DNA of 64,000 nt from JAABTH01 sp964390725 (lineage in GTDB: Bacteria; Bacillota; Dethiobacteria; DTU022). The translations under genes and the position numbers were made by a program. The notes beneath the pieces are model-generated. The model was not told where the DNA came from and did no database searches. It worked only from the letters and a program-made list of their open reading frames with translations. Shown piece after piece: positions 7,608-16,357 of the stretch; positions within the stretch are counted from its first letter, which is position 1, and each line of letters starts with the position of its first letter. The DNA lies in contig CAYMIW010000005.1 of the NCBI GenBank assembly GCA_964390725.1, forward strand, positions 1 through 64,000, given 5' to 3'.

Positions 7608-8696
7608 TTATTTTCCTCCGGTGAGAACATTGCGATGAGTTGATGGCCGCAGGTAACAGGTCCAGTATGCAGCTGCAACAAACACCACTCCACCGATTAT
7701 ATTGCCTAAAGTTACAGGGACCAGGTTATTGATGAAGAAAGCCTGCCAGGTTATTCCCTGCAACAGGGCCGGGGCAAAAAGCCCCTGGGCGATTTCGCTT
7801 CCCTTAACCATTATTCCCATCGGCACAAAAAACATGTTGGCAATGGAGTGTTCAAATCCAGCTGCAACAAAGGCGGCGATAGGAATCATAATGCCCAGGA
7901 TTTTGCTGATTGCATCCTTGCCTGCAGCAGCAATCCATACTGCCAGGCAGACCAGCCAGTTGCAGAGGATGCCCCTGAAGAAAGCTTCACTCCAGGTTAG
8001 GCTTGTTTTTGCGGCTGCTATGTTGACTATTCTTGCTGTTATTCCACCGTCGTTAGCTTTCCAGAGCCCAGAGTAATAGAAGAGTAAAACTACCAGCAGG
8101 GCTCCGGCAAAGTTAAACAGATAAACCCAGAACCAATTGGTTAGAACCTGCCTGCCGGTTATTTTTTTGTCAAGGAATCCCGCTGCCAGGAGGTTGTTTC
8201 CTGTAAAAAGTTCTGCTCCACCCAGGATGACCAGGATCAGGCCGAGCGAGAAGGAAATGCCTCCGACTAAACGGCTCAAGCCATCACCGATATAAAACGA
8301 GAGGTCGTTGGTGACAATGGTGAAAAGAACTGCTCCCAGTGCAATATAAGCACCGGCAAGAAGGGCCAGCATGATTAATGATGTAGGTGCGGTGGCTGCT
8401 TTTTTTTCAGAAGATCCAACAATTGTCCTTGCTATCTCGGGCGGTGGATCGCAAGACAATACCTGTGTACTCGCCACGGTTGAGACAGCGGATGGTTCAG
8501 GAAGTTCTTCAGGAACTAATCCTTTACCGACTACATATTCCATAGATTTCATGCATTCCACCCTTTTCTCAGGGGTGCAGCCGATTGCCTTTAAAAAGTT
8601 TGCGTTTACCGGCCTGTTAAAGGCCGCCAGCTCGCAGTAACAAATATGGCCGGCTACAGAGTCGTACTCATTCCAGAAAGCGCATTTATCAGTCAT
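7608..8696 (-). CDS. Formate/nitrite transporter (FNT) family channel with N-terminal Cys4 domain
   Basis: This is a 362-residue protein. Residues about 90-345 form a standard six-helix FNT channel, with GGAELFTGNNLL, the TM3 region, and the conserved pore His in FEHSIANMF. Family substrates are formate, nitrite or hydrosulphide, and the sequence does not decide among them. Residues 1-65 are an unusual cytoplasmic extension with Cys5, Cys19, Cys21, Cys40 and Cys48, homologous to the small protein encoded next to it. The open frame extends to an ATG at 8780, but that ATG lies inside a sigma-54 promoter. The ATG at 8696 has AAAGGAGG 8 nt upstream and opens directly on the Cys domain, so I use it. 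Confidence 0.92.
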   Translation of the reverse strand: MTDKCAFWNEYDSVAGHICYCELAAFNRPVNANFLKAIGCTPEKRVECMKSMEYVVGKGLVPEELPEPSAVSTVASTQVLSCDPPPEIARTIVGSSEKKAATAPTSLIMLALLAGAYIALGAVLFTIVTNDLSFYIGDGLSRLVGGISFSLGLILVILGGAELFTGNNLLAAGFLDKKITGRQVLTNWFWVYLFNFAGALLVVLLFYYSGLWKANDGGITARIVNIAAAKTSLTWSEAFFRGILCNWLVCLAVWIAAAGKDAISKILGIMIPIAAFVAAGFEHSIANMFFVPMGIMVKGSEIAQGLFAPALLQGITWQAFFINNLVPVTLGNIIGGVVFVAAAYWTCYLRPSTHRNVLTGGK

Positions 8697-8763
8697 TGGT
8701 ATTGCCTCCTTTCTTTTATTTGAACTTCTTTTGTCTTCAAAACTTACTTCTGTATCATTTAAT

Positions 8764-8779
8764 AGCAATACTTGTGCCA
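8764..8779 (-). promoter_or_regulatory. Sigma-54 (-24/-12) promoter of the FNT gene
   Basis: Read on the reverse strand the sequence is TGGCACAAGTATTGCT. It matches the sigma-54 consensus TGGCAC-N5-TTGC(A/T) at every conserved base, with GG and GC exactly 10 nt apart. Transcription should start near 8753, leaving a leader of about 57 nt before the ATG at 8696. The sigma-54 activator gene at 3223-4728 is the obvious candidate regulator. Confidence 0.88.
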
Positions 8780-9056
8780 TGTTATTGGGTTGGTACTATT
8801 CTGTAATTAATTATCAGCGCTTCAGCCCTGTTTTACAGGCTTCTTAAAGGGTTAATCTGATAATATTATTTTTTTTAGAATGATCGGGTAATTGTATTTT
8901 TGTAATTTCATAATAGGTAGTGACAAGCAAATATAATAAATGTGACGTAAATGGGTTATATTAATTACCCGGCCAGGTCATACCGGTGACAATAATAAGT
9001 TTGCAGGGGGAATTCAGGTAAACCTGTTAATAGAACGCTGCATATACAGAGACCTG

Positions 9057-9065
9057 TGATATAAT
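9057..9065 (+). promoter_or_regulatory. Extended -10 promoter for mfd
   Basis: TGATATAAT is a perfect extended -10 element (TGn plus TATAAT). There is no recognisable -35, as is usual for this type. Transcription would start near 9072, giving a leader of about 75 nt for mfd. Confidence 0.5.
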
Positions 9066-9076
9066 AATCCTGTCAA

Positions 9077-9107
9077 CGGGGGGCGGTTGTATTCCCCCCG
9101 CTCTTTT
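9077..9107 (+). terminator. GC hairpin in the mfd leader
   Basis: A 7-bp stem of CGGGGGG (9077-9083) and CCCCCCG (9094-9100) has a 10-nt loop and is followed by CTCTTTT. It lies at the very start of the predicted mfd transcript. It could be a weak terminator, an attenuator or a stabilising 5' hairpin. Confidence 0.45.
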
Positions 9108-9146
9108 GCTGTACCGGTTTAGATGAGAAAAGAAAGGTGTGCTTGA

Positions 9147-12100
9147 TTGATAAACAATTGGTTAAATATATGGGATAACAATGAAGTATTTACTACTCTC
9201 CTGGCAGATTTGAAAGGTGACAGGGCTTTTAAAATTGCGGTGAATGGTCTGGAAAACAGCGCCCGTATTTATTTTCTGGCGGCCCTCGCTGCAAAATATG
9301 GTAAAAAAGTTATTTGTATCTGTCCCGATTTAGTCCGCGCTGAGAAAGTATATAGTGAACTTGATTCACTGTTTCCCGGTGATGTCTGGTTAATGCCGCC
9401 GAGGGATTTTTTTACCGGTCCGGGAGCAGAATCACGCAGCGGGGAGACGCAGTTAAAAAGGCTCCGGTATTATCAGTGGGCTAACTCTGATAATGGAGGT
9501 GTCTGCGTTGCTCCCTTCTCTTCATTTATAGCAGGGGTCATTCCTGCAGCAATATTTGATGGCATGATAATCAGCATACAAACAGGCGAAACTTTAAACC
9601 GTGAAGCATTGATCAACAACCTGGCAGAAAGAGGATACGTGCGAGTTTCCTTAGCAGAGGTTGCCGGGCAGTTTAGCGCCCGTGGAGATATAGTTGACAT
9701 TTATTCCCCCGGCTTAAATGATCCAATCAGGGTTGAATTTTTTGATGATCAGGTTGAGTCCCTGCGTTTTTACGATGCCCTGAATCAGAGAACCATAAAA
9801 ATAGTGCAAAGAGTCAATATAATTCCGGCCAGGGAGCTGGTCCTGCCTGATCGATATTACCAGGAAGGTAGTTCAAAGATAAAGAAAAAGCTGGAAACAG
9901 CACTGTCTATGCTACGAAAACGTGGTAACAGGGAGCTGGCCTCCAGGTTAAATCAAAAGGTAGCTGATCATCTCGAGCGTTTGAAACATCCGGAAGGATT
10001 AGATCTGCTCAGCAGTTATTTACCTTTCTTTTATGGTCAGCCGGCTTCAATGCTTGATTATTTGCCTACTGAGAGTTTGCTGGTGGTGGAGGAACCTGCT
10101 GAAATTAATCAAAAATCCAAAAAACTGCTGGCAGAAGTCAGGGATCACCACGCCGGTCTTCTTGCCGAGGGGGACTTAATTGATCCTGGTCTGGATCTAT
10201 ACCTTTCGGCCGGGCAGATATTTAGCAATAGCGCATTACCGGTTCTATCCTGTGCTATTTTTCCCGGTACCGGTGACCTGTTTCAAATACAAAAAAGTTA
10301 TCAGGTCAGTTCAAAAGCAGTTCCTGTTTATCACGGACAATGGAATCTATTAAAAAATGACTGTTTGGCCTGGCAGAAAGAGAGCTATAGGGTTTTCCTT
10401 ATAGCTGATTCTATTGAAAGAAGCCGCAAAGTAATTAACCTGTTGGAAGAGCAACTTACCGGTGGTCAGGATGATATAGATAGTAAATTGGGCGGGACAG
10501 GCCGGGAATGTCCTGACTTAAGTCCCCTGCAGGGTAACCTTGAAGAAGGTTTCATTATACCTGATCTTAAACTTGTTTTGCTGACAGAAAACAATTTAAT
10601 ACCCCGTAAAAAAAAGAAAAAACGTTACACGGAAAGAGAAGGAATCAGACTCAGCGATTACCGTGAGCTGACTGTTGGCGACTACGTAGTCCATGAACAG
10701 CACGGTATTGGTTCTTACCAGGGGCTGCATACTCTTGAAGTAAGCGGTATAATGCGGGATTATCTTTTATTGAGATACAGGGGTACTGACAAGCTCTACC
10801 TGCCGATTGATCAAATTGGGATGATTCAAAAATATTCCGGAGGCGAGGGGCCTGCTCCCCGGTTGCACAGCCTGGGTGGTGCTGAATGGCAGCGCCTTAA
10901 AAAAAGGGTAAATCAGTCTGTTGAAGAGCTGGCCAGGGATCTGCTTGCTTTGTATGCAGCCCGCCAGTCAATTAAAGGGCATAGTTTTGGGGCTGACCAT
11001 CCCTGGCAACAGGATTTTGAGGCATCTTTTTCTTACGAGGAGACGCCTGATCAGCTTCAGGCGGTTGTTGACGTAAAAGCTGACCTCGAAAAGGATTACC
11101 CCATGGATCGTCTAATCTGCGGTGATGTGGGTTACGGGAAAACGGAGGTGGCTATGCGGGCTGCTTTCAAGGTAGTCATGGAAGGGAAACAGGTTGCCGT
11201 GCTGGTACCCACAACTGTTTTGGCACAGCAACATTACCGCACTTTCAGGGAGAGATTTAAAGGGTTTCCTGTGCAAATTGCTCAGCTGAGCCGTTTTGTT
11301 ACTCCGGCAGCACAAAAAAAAGTTATCAACGACATTGAGGCGGGAAGGACAGACATAGTTATTGGCACTCATCGTTTGCTCTCAAAGGATATAGCATTTA
11401 ATGACCTGGGGCTGCTGGTTGTTGATGAAGAACAGCGGTTTGGAGTCAGGCAAAAAGAAAAAATGAAGCAGCTACGCCTGCAGGTAGACACTCTTTCTAT
11501 GACCGCAACCCCAATTCCCCGCACCCTGCACATGTCGCTCACCGGGGCCAGGGATCTGAGCATTATTGAGACTCCGCCGGAGAATCGTTATCCAATCCAG
11601 ACGTATGTAGTCGAATATTCAGACAACCTGTCCCGGGAAGCCATACAGCGTGAGCTTAACCGAGAGGGGCAGGTATTTGTTGTATTTAATCGTATTGATC
11701 GCATTAATACCTTTGCTGATAAAATCAAGAAGCTTTTCCCCGATGAAGAAGTAGCCATTGGGCACGGCAGGATGCCGGAAAAAAGCCTTGAGCAGGTAAT
11801 GGTAGATTTCCAGGAGGGTTTGTATAGTATACTGGTCAGCACTACAATTATTGAATCCGGTCTTGACATACCTAATGTTAATACATTAATTATATATGAC
11901 GCCGATCGGTTTGGTTTGTCTCAGCTTTACCAGATCAGAGGCAGGGTGGGGCGCTCAAACCGGCTGGCCTATGCATACCTGACCTACCGGAAGAATAAAA
12001 TTATATCTGAAACGGCCCGTAAGAGGTTAAAAGCCGTGAAGGATTTTACCGAGCTGGGTTCCGGTTTTAAAATTGCCCTGCGCGATCTTGAAATCAGGGG

Positions 12101-12698
12101 AGCAGGTAATATCCTGGGCGCTGAACAGCATGGTTTTATAGCCGAGGTAGGCTATGATCTTTATGTAAAGCTGCTGGAAGAGGCAGTCTCTGAACTCAGG
12201 GACACGAAAAAGCCTGAAAGAGTTTTGTCACGGCTTGAACTGGAGATTGATGCCTTTATACCTTCTTCATATATTTTGGCCCAGGATCAAAAAATAATTT
12301 TCTATCAACGTATTTATAAAGCTGTTGCTGAAGAAGATATACTTGATATAAAGGAAGAGTTAAACGATCGCTACGGGTCACCACCTCCACCGGTACTGAC
12401 TCTCCTGGAAGCAGCATCTCTTAAAATATTGCTTGGCAAGCTGGGTATTGAATCAGTCCGGCAGTCAAAGAAAAGTTTGACCATTAAATATTATAGTAAT
12501 GATGTATACGATGCAGTAATTCAAGTAATAAAGGATGTGCCCTGCACCGGTTCAGCAAGAATTATTTCACGGCGCCCTTTCGGCTTGGAAATTAGTAGTA
12601 AAAAAAGGCAGGGTTTTTCGTTTAACCAGGTAGTTAGTATAATCAGGGCACTGGAGAGGGCAGAACTACCTGAAACCAGTAGTAACAAGGGTGGATAG
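9147..12698 (+). CDS. mfd: Transcription-repair coupling factor
   Basis: This 1183-residue DNA translocase removes RNA polymerase stalled at lesions and recruits UvrA. The UvrB-like N-terminal module (about 1-330) comes first. A CarD-like RNA polymerase interaction domain follows (about 505-570, starting LTVGDYVVHEQHGIGSY). The RecG-like motor has Walker A GDVGYGKT (about 660), DEEQ and the TATPIPRTL motif, and the C-terminal TRCF domain closes the protein. Length is typical. The start is TTG after AGAAAGGTG. In Bacillus it lies right after pth/fin; here it is separated from pth by the accessory block. Confidence 0.97.
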   Translation: MINNWLNIWDNNEVFTTLLADLKGDRAFKIAVNGLENSARIYFLAALAAKYGKKVICICPDLVRAEKVYSELDSLFPGDVWLMPPRDFFTGPGAESRSGETQLKRLRYYQWANSDNGGVCVAPFSSFIAGVIPAAIFDGMIISIQTGETLNREALINNLAERGYVRVSLAEVAGQFSARGDIVDIYSPGLNDPIRVEFFDDQVESLRFYDALNQRTIKIVQRVNIIPARELVLPDRYYQEGSSKIKKKLETALSMLRKRGNRELASRLNQKVADHLERLKHPEGLDLLSSYLPFFYGQPASMLDYLPTESLLVVEEPAEINQKSKKLLAEVRDHHAGLLAEGDLIDPGLDLYLSAGQIFSNSALPVLSCAIFPGTGDLFQIQKSYQVSSKAVPVYHGQWNLLKNDCLAWQKESYRVFLIADSIERSRKVINLLEEQLTGGQDDIDSKLGGTGRECPDLSPLQGNLEEGFIIPDLKLVLLTENNLIPRKKKKKRYTEREGIRLSDYRELTVGDYVVHEQHGIGSYQGLHTLEVSGIMRDYLLLRYRGTDKLYLPIDQIGMIQKYSGGEGPAPRLHSLGGAEWQRLKKRVNQSVEELARDLLALYAARQSIKGHSFGADHPWQQDFEASFSYEETPDQLQAVVDVKADLEKDYPMDRLICGDVGYGKTEVAMRAAFKVVMEGKQVAVLVPTTVLAQQHYRTFRERFKGFPVQIAQLSRFVTPAAQKKVINDIEAGRTDIVIGTHRLLSKDIAFNDLGLLVVDEEQRFGVRQKEKMKQLRLQVDTLSMTATPIPRTLHMSLTGARDLSIIETPPENRYPIQTYVVEYSDNLSREAIQRELNREGQVFVVFNRIDRINTFADKIKKLFPDEEVAIGHGRMPEKSLEQVMVDFQEGLYSILVSTTIIESGLDIPNVNTLIIYDADRFGLSQLYQIRGRVGRSNRLAYAYLTYRKNKIISETARKRLKAVKDFTELGSGFKIALRDLEIRGAGNILGAEQHGFIAEVGYDLYVKLLEEAVSELRDTKKPERVLSRLELEIDAFIPSSYILAQDQKIIFYQRIYKAVAEEDILDIKEELNDRYGSPPPPVLTLLEAASLKILLGKLGIESVRQSKKSLTIKYYSNDVYDAVIQVIKDVPCTGSARIISRRPFGLEISSKKRQGFSFNQVVSIIRALERAELPETSSNKGG

Positions 12699-12733
12699 CT
12701 GTTATAATACTGAAGAACATTAACTGAAAAGGA

Positions 12734-14383
12734 TTGAAACAGTTGAGCGAAAGCAATAAGTCTTTTGTCAGGGGGGCGGCAATTCTGGCCCTGGCCGGAA
12801 TTTTTGCCCGGGTTGTGGGAGCGGTTTTTCGTATTGTCCTGGCGGCTATTCTTGGTGATGAAGGTATAGGTTTATACCAGTACGCCTATCCCATTTATTC
12901 AACTCTGCTGGTTATTTCCACCGCCGGCATTCCGGTTGCCCTTTCTAAAATAATGGCTGAAAAGATAGCTCTTAACGATTACCATGAGGCCCTGAGAGTA
13001 TTTCGGATTGCTTTCTATTTATTAATGCTGAGCGGTGTAGTGATAGCGCTTGTTTTAATTTTAGGGGCAGAGTATATTGCATTATACCTGGTAAAAGATG
13101 TTCAGGCTTATTATCCTCTTCTGGCGATAGCCCCGGCAATATTCTTTGTTACAGTAATGGCCTCGCTGAGAGGGTTTTTCCAGGGACAGCAAAACATGAT
13201 CCCCACAGCATTATCCCAATTGCTGGAACAGTTGGTCCGGGTAGGTTTTTCTATCTTACTAGTGATTATATTGCTGCCGATTGGTCTTGAGTTTGCTGCT
13301 GCCGGTGCTACATCGGGTGCTTCAGCCGGTGGGCTGGCAGGATTAATTATGCTTGCTGTTATGTATTTTAAAAAGCGCGGGCAATTAATTGCACAGACGA
13401 CAGGCAGGCAGCAGCATACCGGTGAATCGTTCGGTAAAATTATCAAGAGAATATTCAGCCTGGCTGTTCCGGTTACAATAGGCGGTCTGGTTATTCCACT
13501 GATTAACCTGATAGACCTGGCGGTAGTGCCGAGACAGTTGCAGGCGGCTGGTTTCAGCATGGAAGCAGCCCGTGCTCTTTACGGGCAGCTAACCGGCATG
13601 GCCGGTTCGGTGGTTTATTTTCCCAATGTAATTGCCCTTGCCCTGAGTATAAGCCTGGTTCCGGCTATCTCGGAAGCGTGTACCCTGAAGGAAGATGCCC
13701 TTGTGCAGAGCCGCTCCAACCTTGGAGTAAAGCTGACAATTTTATTTTCCCTGCCGGCCGCACTCGGTTTGTTTCTGCTGGCAGAGCCAATTACCATTCT
13801 TTTGTTTAGAAATGCTGAAGCTGGTTTTTCACTGGCCTATCTCTCCTGGTCGGTTATTCCACTCTGTCTTTATGTAACAACAACCGGGTTGATCCAAGGT
13901 CTTGGTAAGCCGGTTATCCCGGCGGTGAATATGTTTTACGGAGGAATAGTGAAAACTGTGCTGGCCTGGTTTTTAACGGCAAATCCAAGTTTAAATGTAG
14001 GCGGTGCCGCACTTGCCTCTGTAATTGGCATTGCTGTTGCCGCAGCTTTAAATCTTTTCTGGGTTCACCGGTTAACAGGCTGGAAGGGAGCATATAACGA
14101 ACTGGTGATAATTCCCGGTGTGGCAACCCTGTTTATGTCACTGACAGTATTTTTTGCTTACCGGGGCCTGTTGATGCTCGGTTCTGAAGTTGGGTCAGTA
14201 GCTAGGGGTAATGCCCTGGCAACGCTCGGCGCTATTTTGATTGGTGTAATTATTTATACCATTGTTCTTATATTAAGCGGCGGCCTCAGGAAGAATGAAT
14301 TGATGATGGTCCCGTACGTGGGAGAACCTCTTGCCCGCTTCCTGGTAAAAATAAAAATAATGCGCCATTCCGGGGGAGATTAA
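12734..14383 (+). CDS. SpoVB/YabM-type polysaccharide flippase (MOP superfamily)
   Basis: This membrane protein of about 549 residues has roughly 14 hydrophobic segments. It belongs to the oligosaccharidyl-lipid/polysaccharide exporter group that includes SpoVB, YabM and MurJ-like lipid II flippases. The N-terminal FVRGAAILALAGIFARVVGA and GIGLYQYAYPIYSTLL patterns are characteristic of the SpoVB branch. Synteny (mfd, this gene, then yabN) points to the YabM position. The TTG at 12734 abuts its SD-like AAAAGGA, so the TTG at 12743, 9 nt from it, may be the real start. The stop is two bases before the yabN ATG. It may serve cell-wall or exopolysaccharide synthesis. Confidence 0.88.
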   Translation: MKQLSESNKSFVRGAAILALAGIFARVVGAVFRIVLAAILGDEGIGLYQYAYPIYSTLLVISTAGIPVALSKIMAEKIALNDYHEALRVFRIAFYLLMLSGVVIALVLILGAEYIALYLVKDVQAYYPLLAIAPAIFFVTVMASLRGFFQGQQNMIPTALSQLLEQLVRVGFSILLVIILLPIGLEFAAAGATSGASAGGLAGLIMLAVMYFKKRGQLIAQTTGRQQHTGESFGKIIKRIFSLAVPVTIGGLVIPLINLIDLAVVPRQLQAAGFSMEAARALYGQLTGMAGSVVYFPNVIALALSISLVPAISEACTLKEDALVQSRSNLGVKLTILFSLPAALGLFLLAEPITILLFRNAEAGFSLAYLSWSVIPLCLYVTTTGLIQGLGKPVIPAVNMFYGGIVKTVLAWFLTANPSLNVGGAALASVIGIAVAAALNLFWVHRLTGWKGAYNELVIIPGVATLFMSLTVFFAYRGLLMLGSEVGSVARGNALATLGAILIGVIIYTIVLILSGGLRKNELMMVPYVGEPLARFLVKIKIMRHSGGD

Positions 14384-14385
14384 GG

Positions 14386-15831
14386 ATGAAGACAATTGTT
14401 ATAATTGGGTTGGGACCCGGTGATAAAAATCAGGTAACTGAAGAAGCACGAAAATACCTGGTAGGAAATGGCCCGGTATATTATCGCACGCTTAAACATC
14501 CAGCGGCCAGGTATTATTACAGGCTTGGGCGGAACTCTTTTTCTTTTGATCATCTATATGATCAAAAAGATGATTTTGAGGAAGTATACAAGGCAATAAT
14601 TAAACGGTTGCTTAAGGCAACAAGGCACCATCATACAATTTGTTTTGCGGTGCCCGGTCACCCTGCTGTCGGAGAAGCAGCAGTGGGCAGGCTGCGTCGT
14701 ATTGCTCCCAGGTTTGGAATCAGGGTTAAAATTGTTGAAGGGTTAAGTTTTTTCGAACCGGTTCTCTCTCATTTAAAGCTGGATTTGCTGGATGGCATTA
14801 CCGTGATCGATGCTCTTGCAATAGATTCTTTGAAAGAACCCTGCCCCGGTCACCTGATTGTAGCCCAGGTATACAGCCGCCGGGTTGCATCCAGGATTAA
14901 GCTAAAGTTACTAGAATTATATCCACCGCAATTTCCGGTGACCATAATAAAATCAGCGGGTTTGCAGTGCGCGGAATCCCTGGTAACCGTGTTGGGCAAT
15001 CTCGACCATCACGAAATATTTAACCATTATACTACTATATACCTTCCTCCATCGCCGAGGTCATCCCTTGGCAGACTTATCGAAACGATGGCTCGTCTCC
15101 GCGCCCCTGACGGATGCCCCTGGGACAAAGAACAGAACCATTACAGCCTCAGACAGTATCTCATTGAAGAAGCATATGAAGTTGTTGCTGCCATAGATGG
15201 GGAAGATGATCGGGAGCTTATCGAAGAGCTTGGTGATTTATTGCTCCAGGTTGTGTTTCACAGCCAGATTGCCCGAGAGGAAAACCGCTTCGACTTATAT
15301 GACGTTGTGGAAGCAATAATCACCAAACTTGTTCGCCGGCACCCGCATGTGTTCGGAATGGAAAAAGCAAAAGATGCAGCAGATGTAAAAGTGTTATGGG
15401 AACAGATAAAGGCAGATGAAAATAAAGAGGATATTCAGAGGCATGCTATTAAGGTGGATCATGAACTGCCGGCTCTGCTCAAGGCCTATAAATTACAAAA
15501 AAGAGCAGCAGAAAAAGGATTTGACTGGTCTACCCTGGAAGGACCTCTCGAGAAAGCCCGGGAGGAACTTGAAGAGCTGATTGAAGCCTGTAATAATCAT
15601 GATAGCGATGCAATGGAAGAAGAACTTGGAGATTATATATTCACCATTGTTAATATCGCTCGTTTTCTTAAAATAAACCCCGAACTGGCTCTTGGAAGGA
15701 CAATTAGCAAGTTTATTAACAGGTACGATTATATTATGGAAAAAGTAACAAATAAAGGAAAAAATATTAACGACTTTACTCTTGAACAACTTGATTACTG
15801 GTGGGAAGAAGCTAAAAAATCAGGAAAATAA
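14386..15831 (+). CDS. mazG: YabN-type fusion: tetrapyrrole methylase-like domain plus MazG pyrophosphohydrolase
   Basis: This 481-residue protein has two parts. Residues 1-225 resemble the SAM-dependent tetrapyrrole (corrin/porphyrin) methylase fold, with GLGPGDKNQVT and GHPAVGEAA motifs. Residues about 230-480 are a duplicated MazG nucleoside triphosphate pyrophosphohydrolase, with RLRAPDGCPWDKEQ and the EExxE/ExxD metal motifs in IEEAYEVVAAI and EELGDLLLQVVFH. MazG removes aberrant NTPs. The function of the methylase-like half is not established. The fusion is typical of Bacillota, and the gene is translationally close-coupled to the flippase gene. Confidence 0.94.
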   Translation: MKTIVIIGLGPGDKNQVTEEARKYLVGNGPVYYRTLKHPAARYYYRLGRNSFSFDHLYDQKDDFEEVYKAIIKRLLKATRHHHTICFAVPGHPAVGEAAVGRLRRIAPRFGIRVKIVEGLSFFEPVLSHLKLDLLDGITVIDALAIDSLKEPCPGHLIVAQVYSRRVASRIKLKLLELYPPQFPVTIIKSAGLQCAESLVTVLGNLDHHEIFNHYTTIYLPPSPRSSLGRLIETMARLRAPDGCPWDKEQNHYSLRQYLIEEAYEVVAAIDGEDDRELIEELGDLLLQVVFHSQIAREENRFDLYDVVEAIITKLVRRHPHVFGMEKAKDAADVKVLWEQIKADENKEDIQRHAIKVDHELPALLKAYKLQKRAAEKGFDWSTLEGPLEKAREELEELIEACNNHDSDAMEEELGDYIFTIVNIARFLKINPELALGRTISKFINRYDYIMEKVTNKGKNINDFTLEQLDYWWEEAKKSGK

Positions 15832-15918
15832 GCAAATCAAAGAAGGAATCTAAGCAGTAAGAGCGAATAAGCATAAGCATTGAAGGAATTTTATTTTGTT
15901 AGAGGAGGGCTTTATAAA

Positions 15919-16191
15919 GTGAACAAGTCTGAACTGGTAGATCTGGTTGCCGAAAAAGCAGGTATGTCAAAGAAAGATAGTGAGAAAGCAGTTAAAGCAG
16001 TTTTGGAGAGTATTACTGACGGCCTGGTAAAGGGAGATAAGGTTCAGCTGGTTGGTTTTGGAACCTTTGAAGTCCGTAATCGCAAGGCACGTGAAGGACG
16101 TAACCCGGCAACAGGTGAAAAAATTAAAATTAAGGCTCTGAAGGTTCCTGCCTTTAAGCCGGGGAAAGCTTTAAAAGAGAAAGTTAAATAA
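15919..16191 (+). CDS. hup: HU-family DNA-binding protein
   Basis: This 90-residue nucleoid protein bends and compacts DNA as a dimer. It has the HU start (NKSELVDLVAEKAG), the core signature GFGTFEVRNRKAREGRNPATGE and the proline arm tip RNPATG. The start is GTG at 15919, with GAGGAGGG 9 nt upstream. The upstream in-frame ATG at 15880 would add 13 atypical residues and place the SD inside the coding region. In relatives, yabO, yabP and yabQ often lie between hup and divIC; here a terminator and divIC follow. Confidence 0.95.
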   Translation: MNKSELVDLVAEKAGMSKKDSEKAVKAVLESITDGLVKGDKVQLVGFGTFEVRNRKAREGRNPATGEKIKIKALKVPAFKPGKALKEKVK

Positions 16192-16224
16192 TATTAGTTC
16201 GAAGACAGCACAATAGTATCCCCC

Positions 16225-16247
16225 ATCCCCCGGAAGGGGGATTTTTT
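16225..16247 (+). terminator. Terminator after hup
   Basis: A 7-bp stem ATCCCCC (16225-16231) with GGGGGAT (16236-16242) closes a GGAA tetraloop and is followed by a T run. It is a clear intrinsic terminator. Confidence 0.85.
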
Positions 16248-16357
16248 ATGATAGTGAATTGCGTAAGCCTGGTTTTGGGGTTATTATCTAACCAGTAAGA
16301 AGGAATTATTCATATTACGTCGAAAGAAGTATCAAATTATGGATATTCCGGAATGCA

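Larger units (their letters stand above)
8780..9146. other. Intergenic region between divergent FNT and mfd
   Basis: This stretch is A+T-rich and codes for no convincing protein. It should hold the upstream activator sites of the FNT sigma-54 promoter. Candidates are the 18-bp imperfect palindrome GGGT-N10-ACCC at 8953-8970, and a 9-bp inverted pair CGGGTAATT (8885-8893) and AATTACCCG (8963-8971), 110-220 bp upstream of the promoter. On the forward strand it holds the mfd promoter and leader hairpin, listed separately. Confidence 0.4.

Noticed and set aside
8697..8780. 28-residue N-terminal extension of the FNT protein from an ATG at 8780
   Set aside because: That ATG is part of the sigma-54 promoter, has no SD, and the ATG at 8696 has an excellent one.
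13111..13560. 149-codon reverse frame inside the flippase gene
   Set aside because: Antisense shadow of a membrane protein gene, without start signals or motifs.
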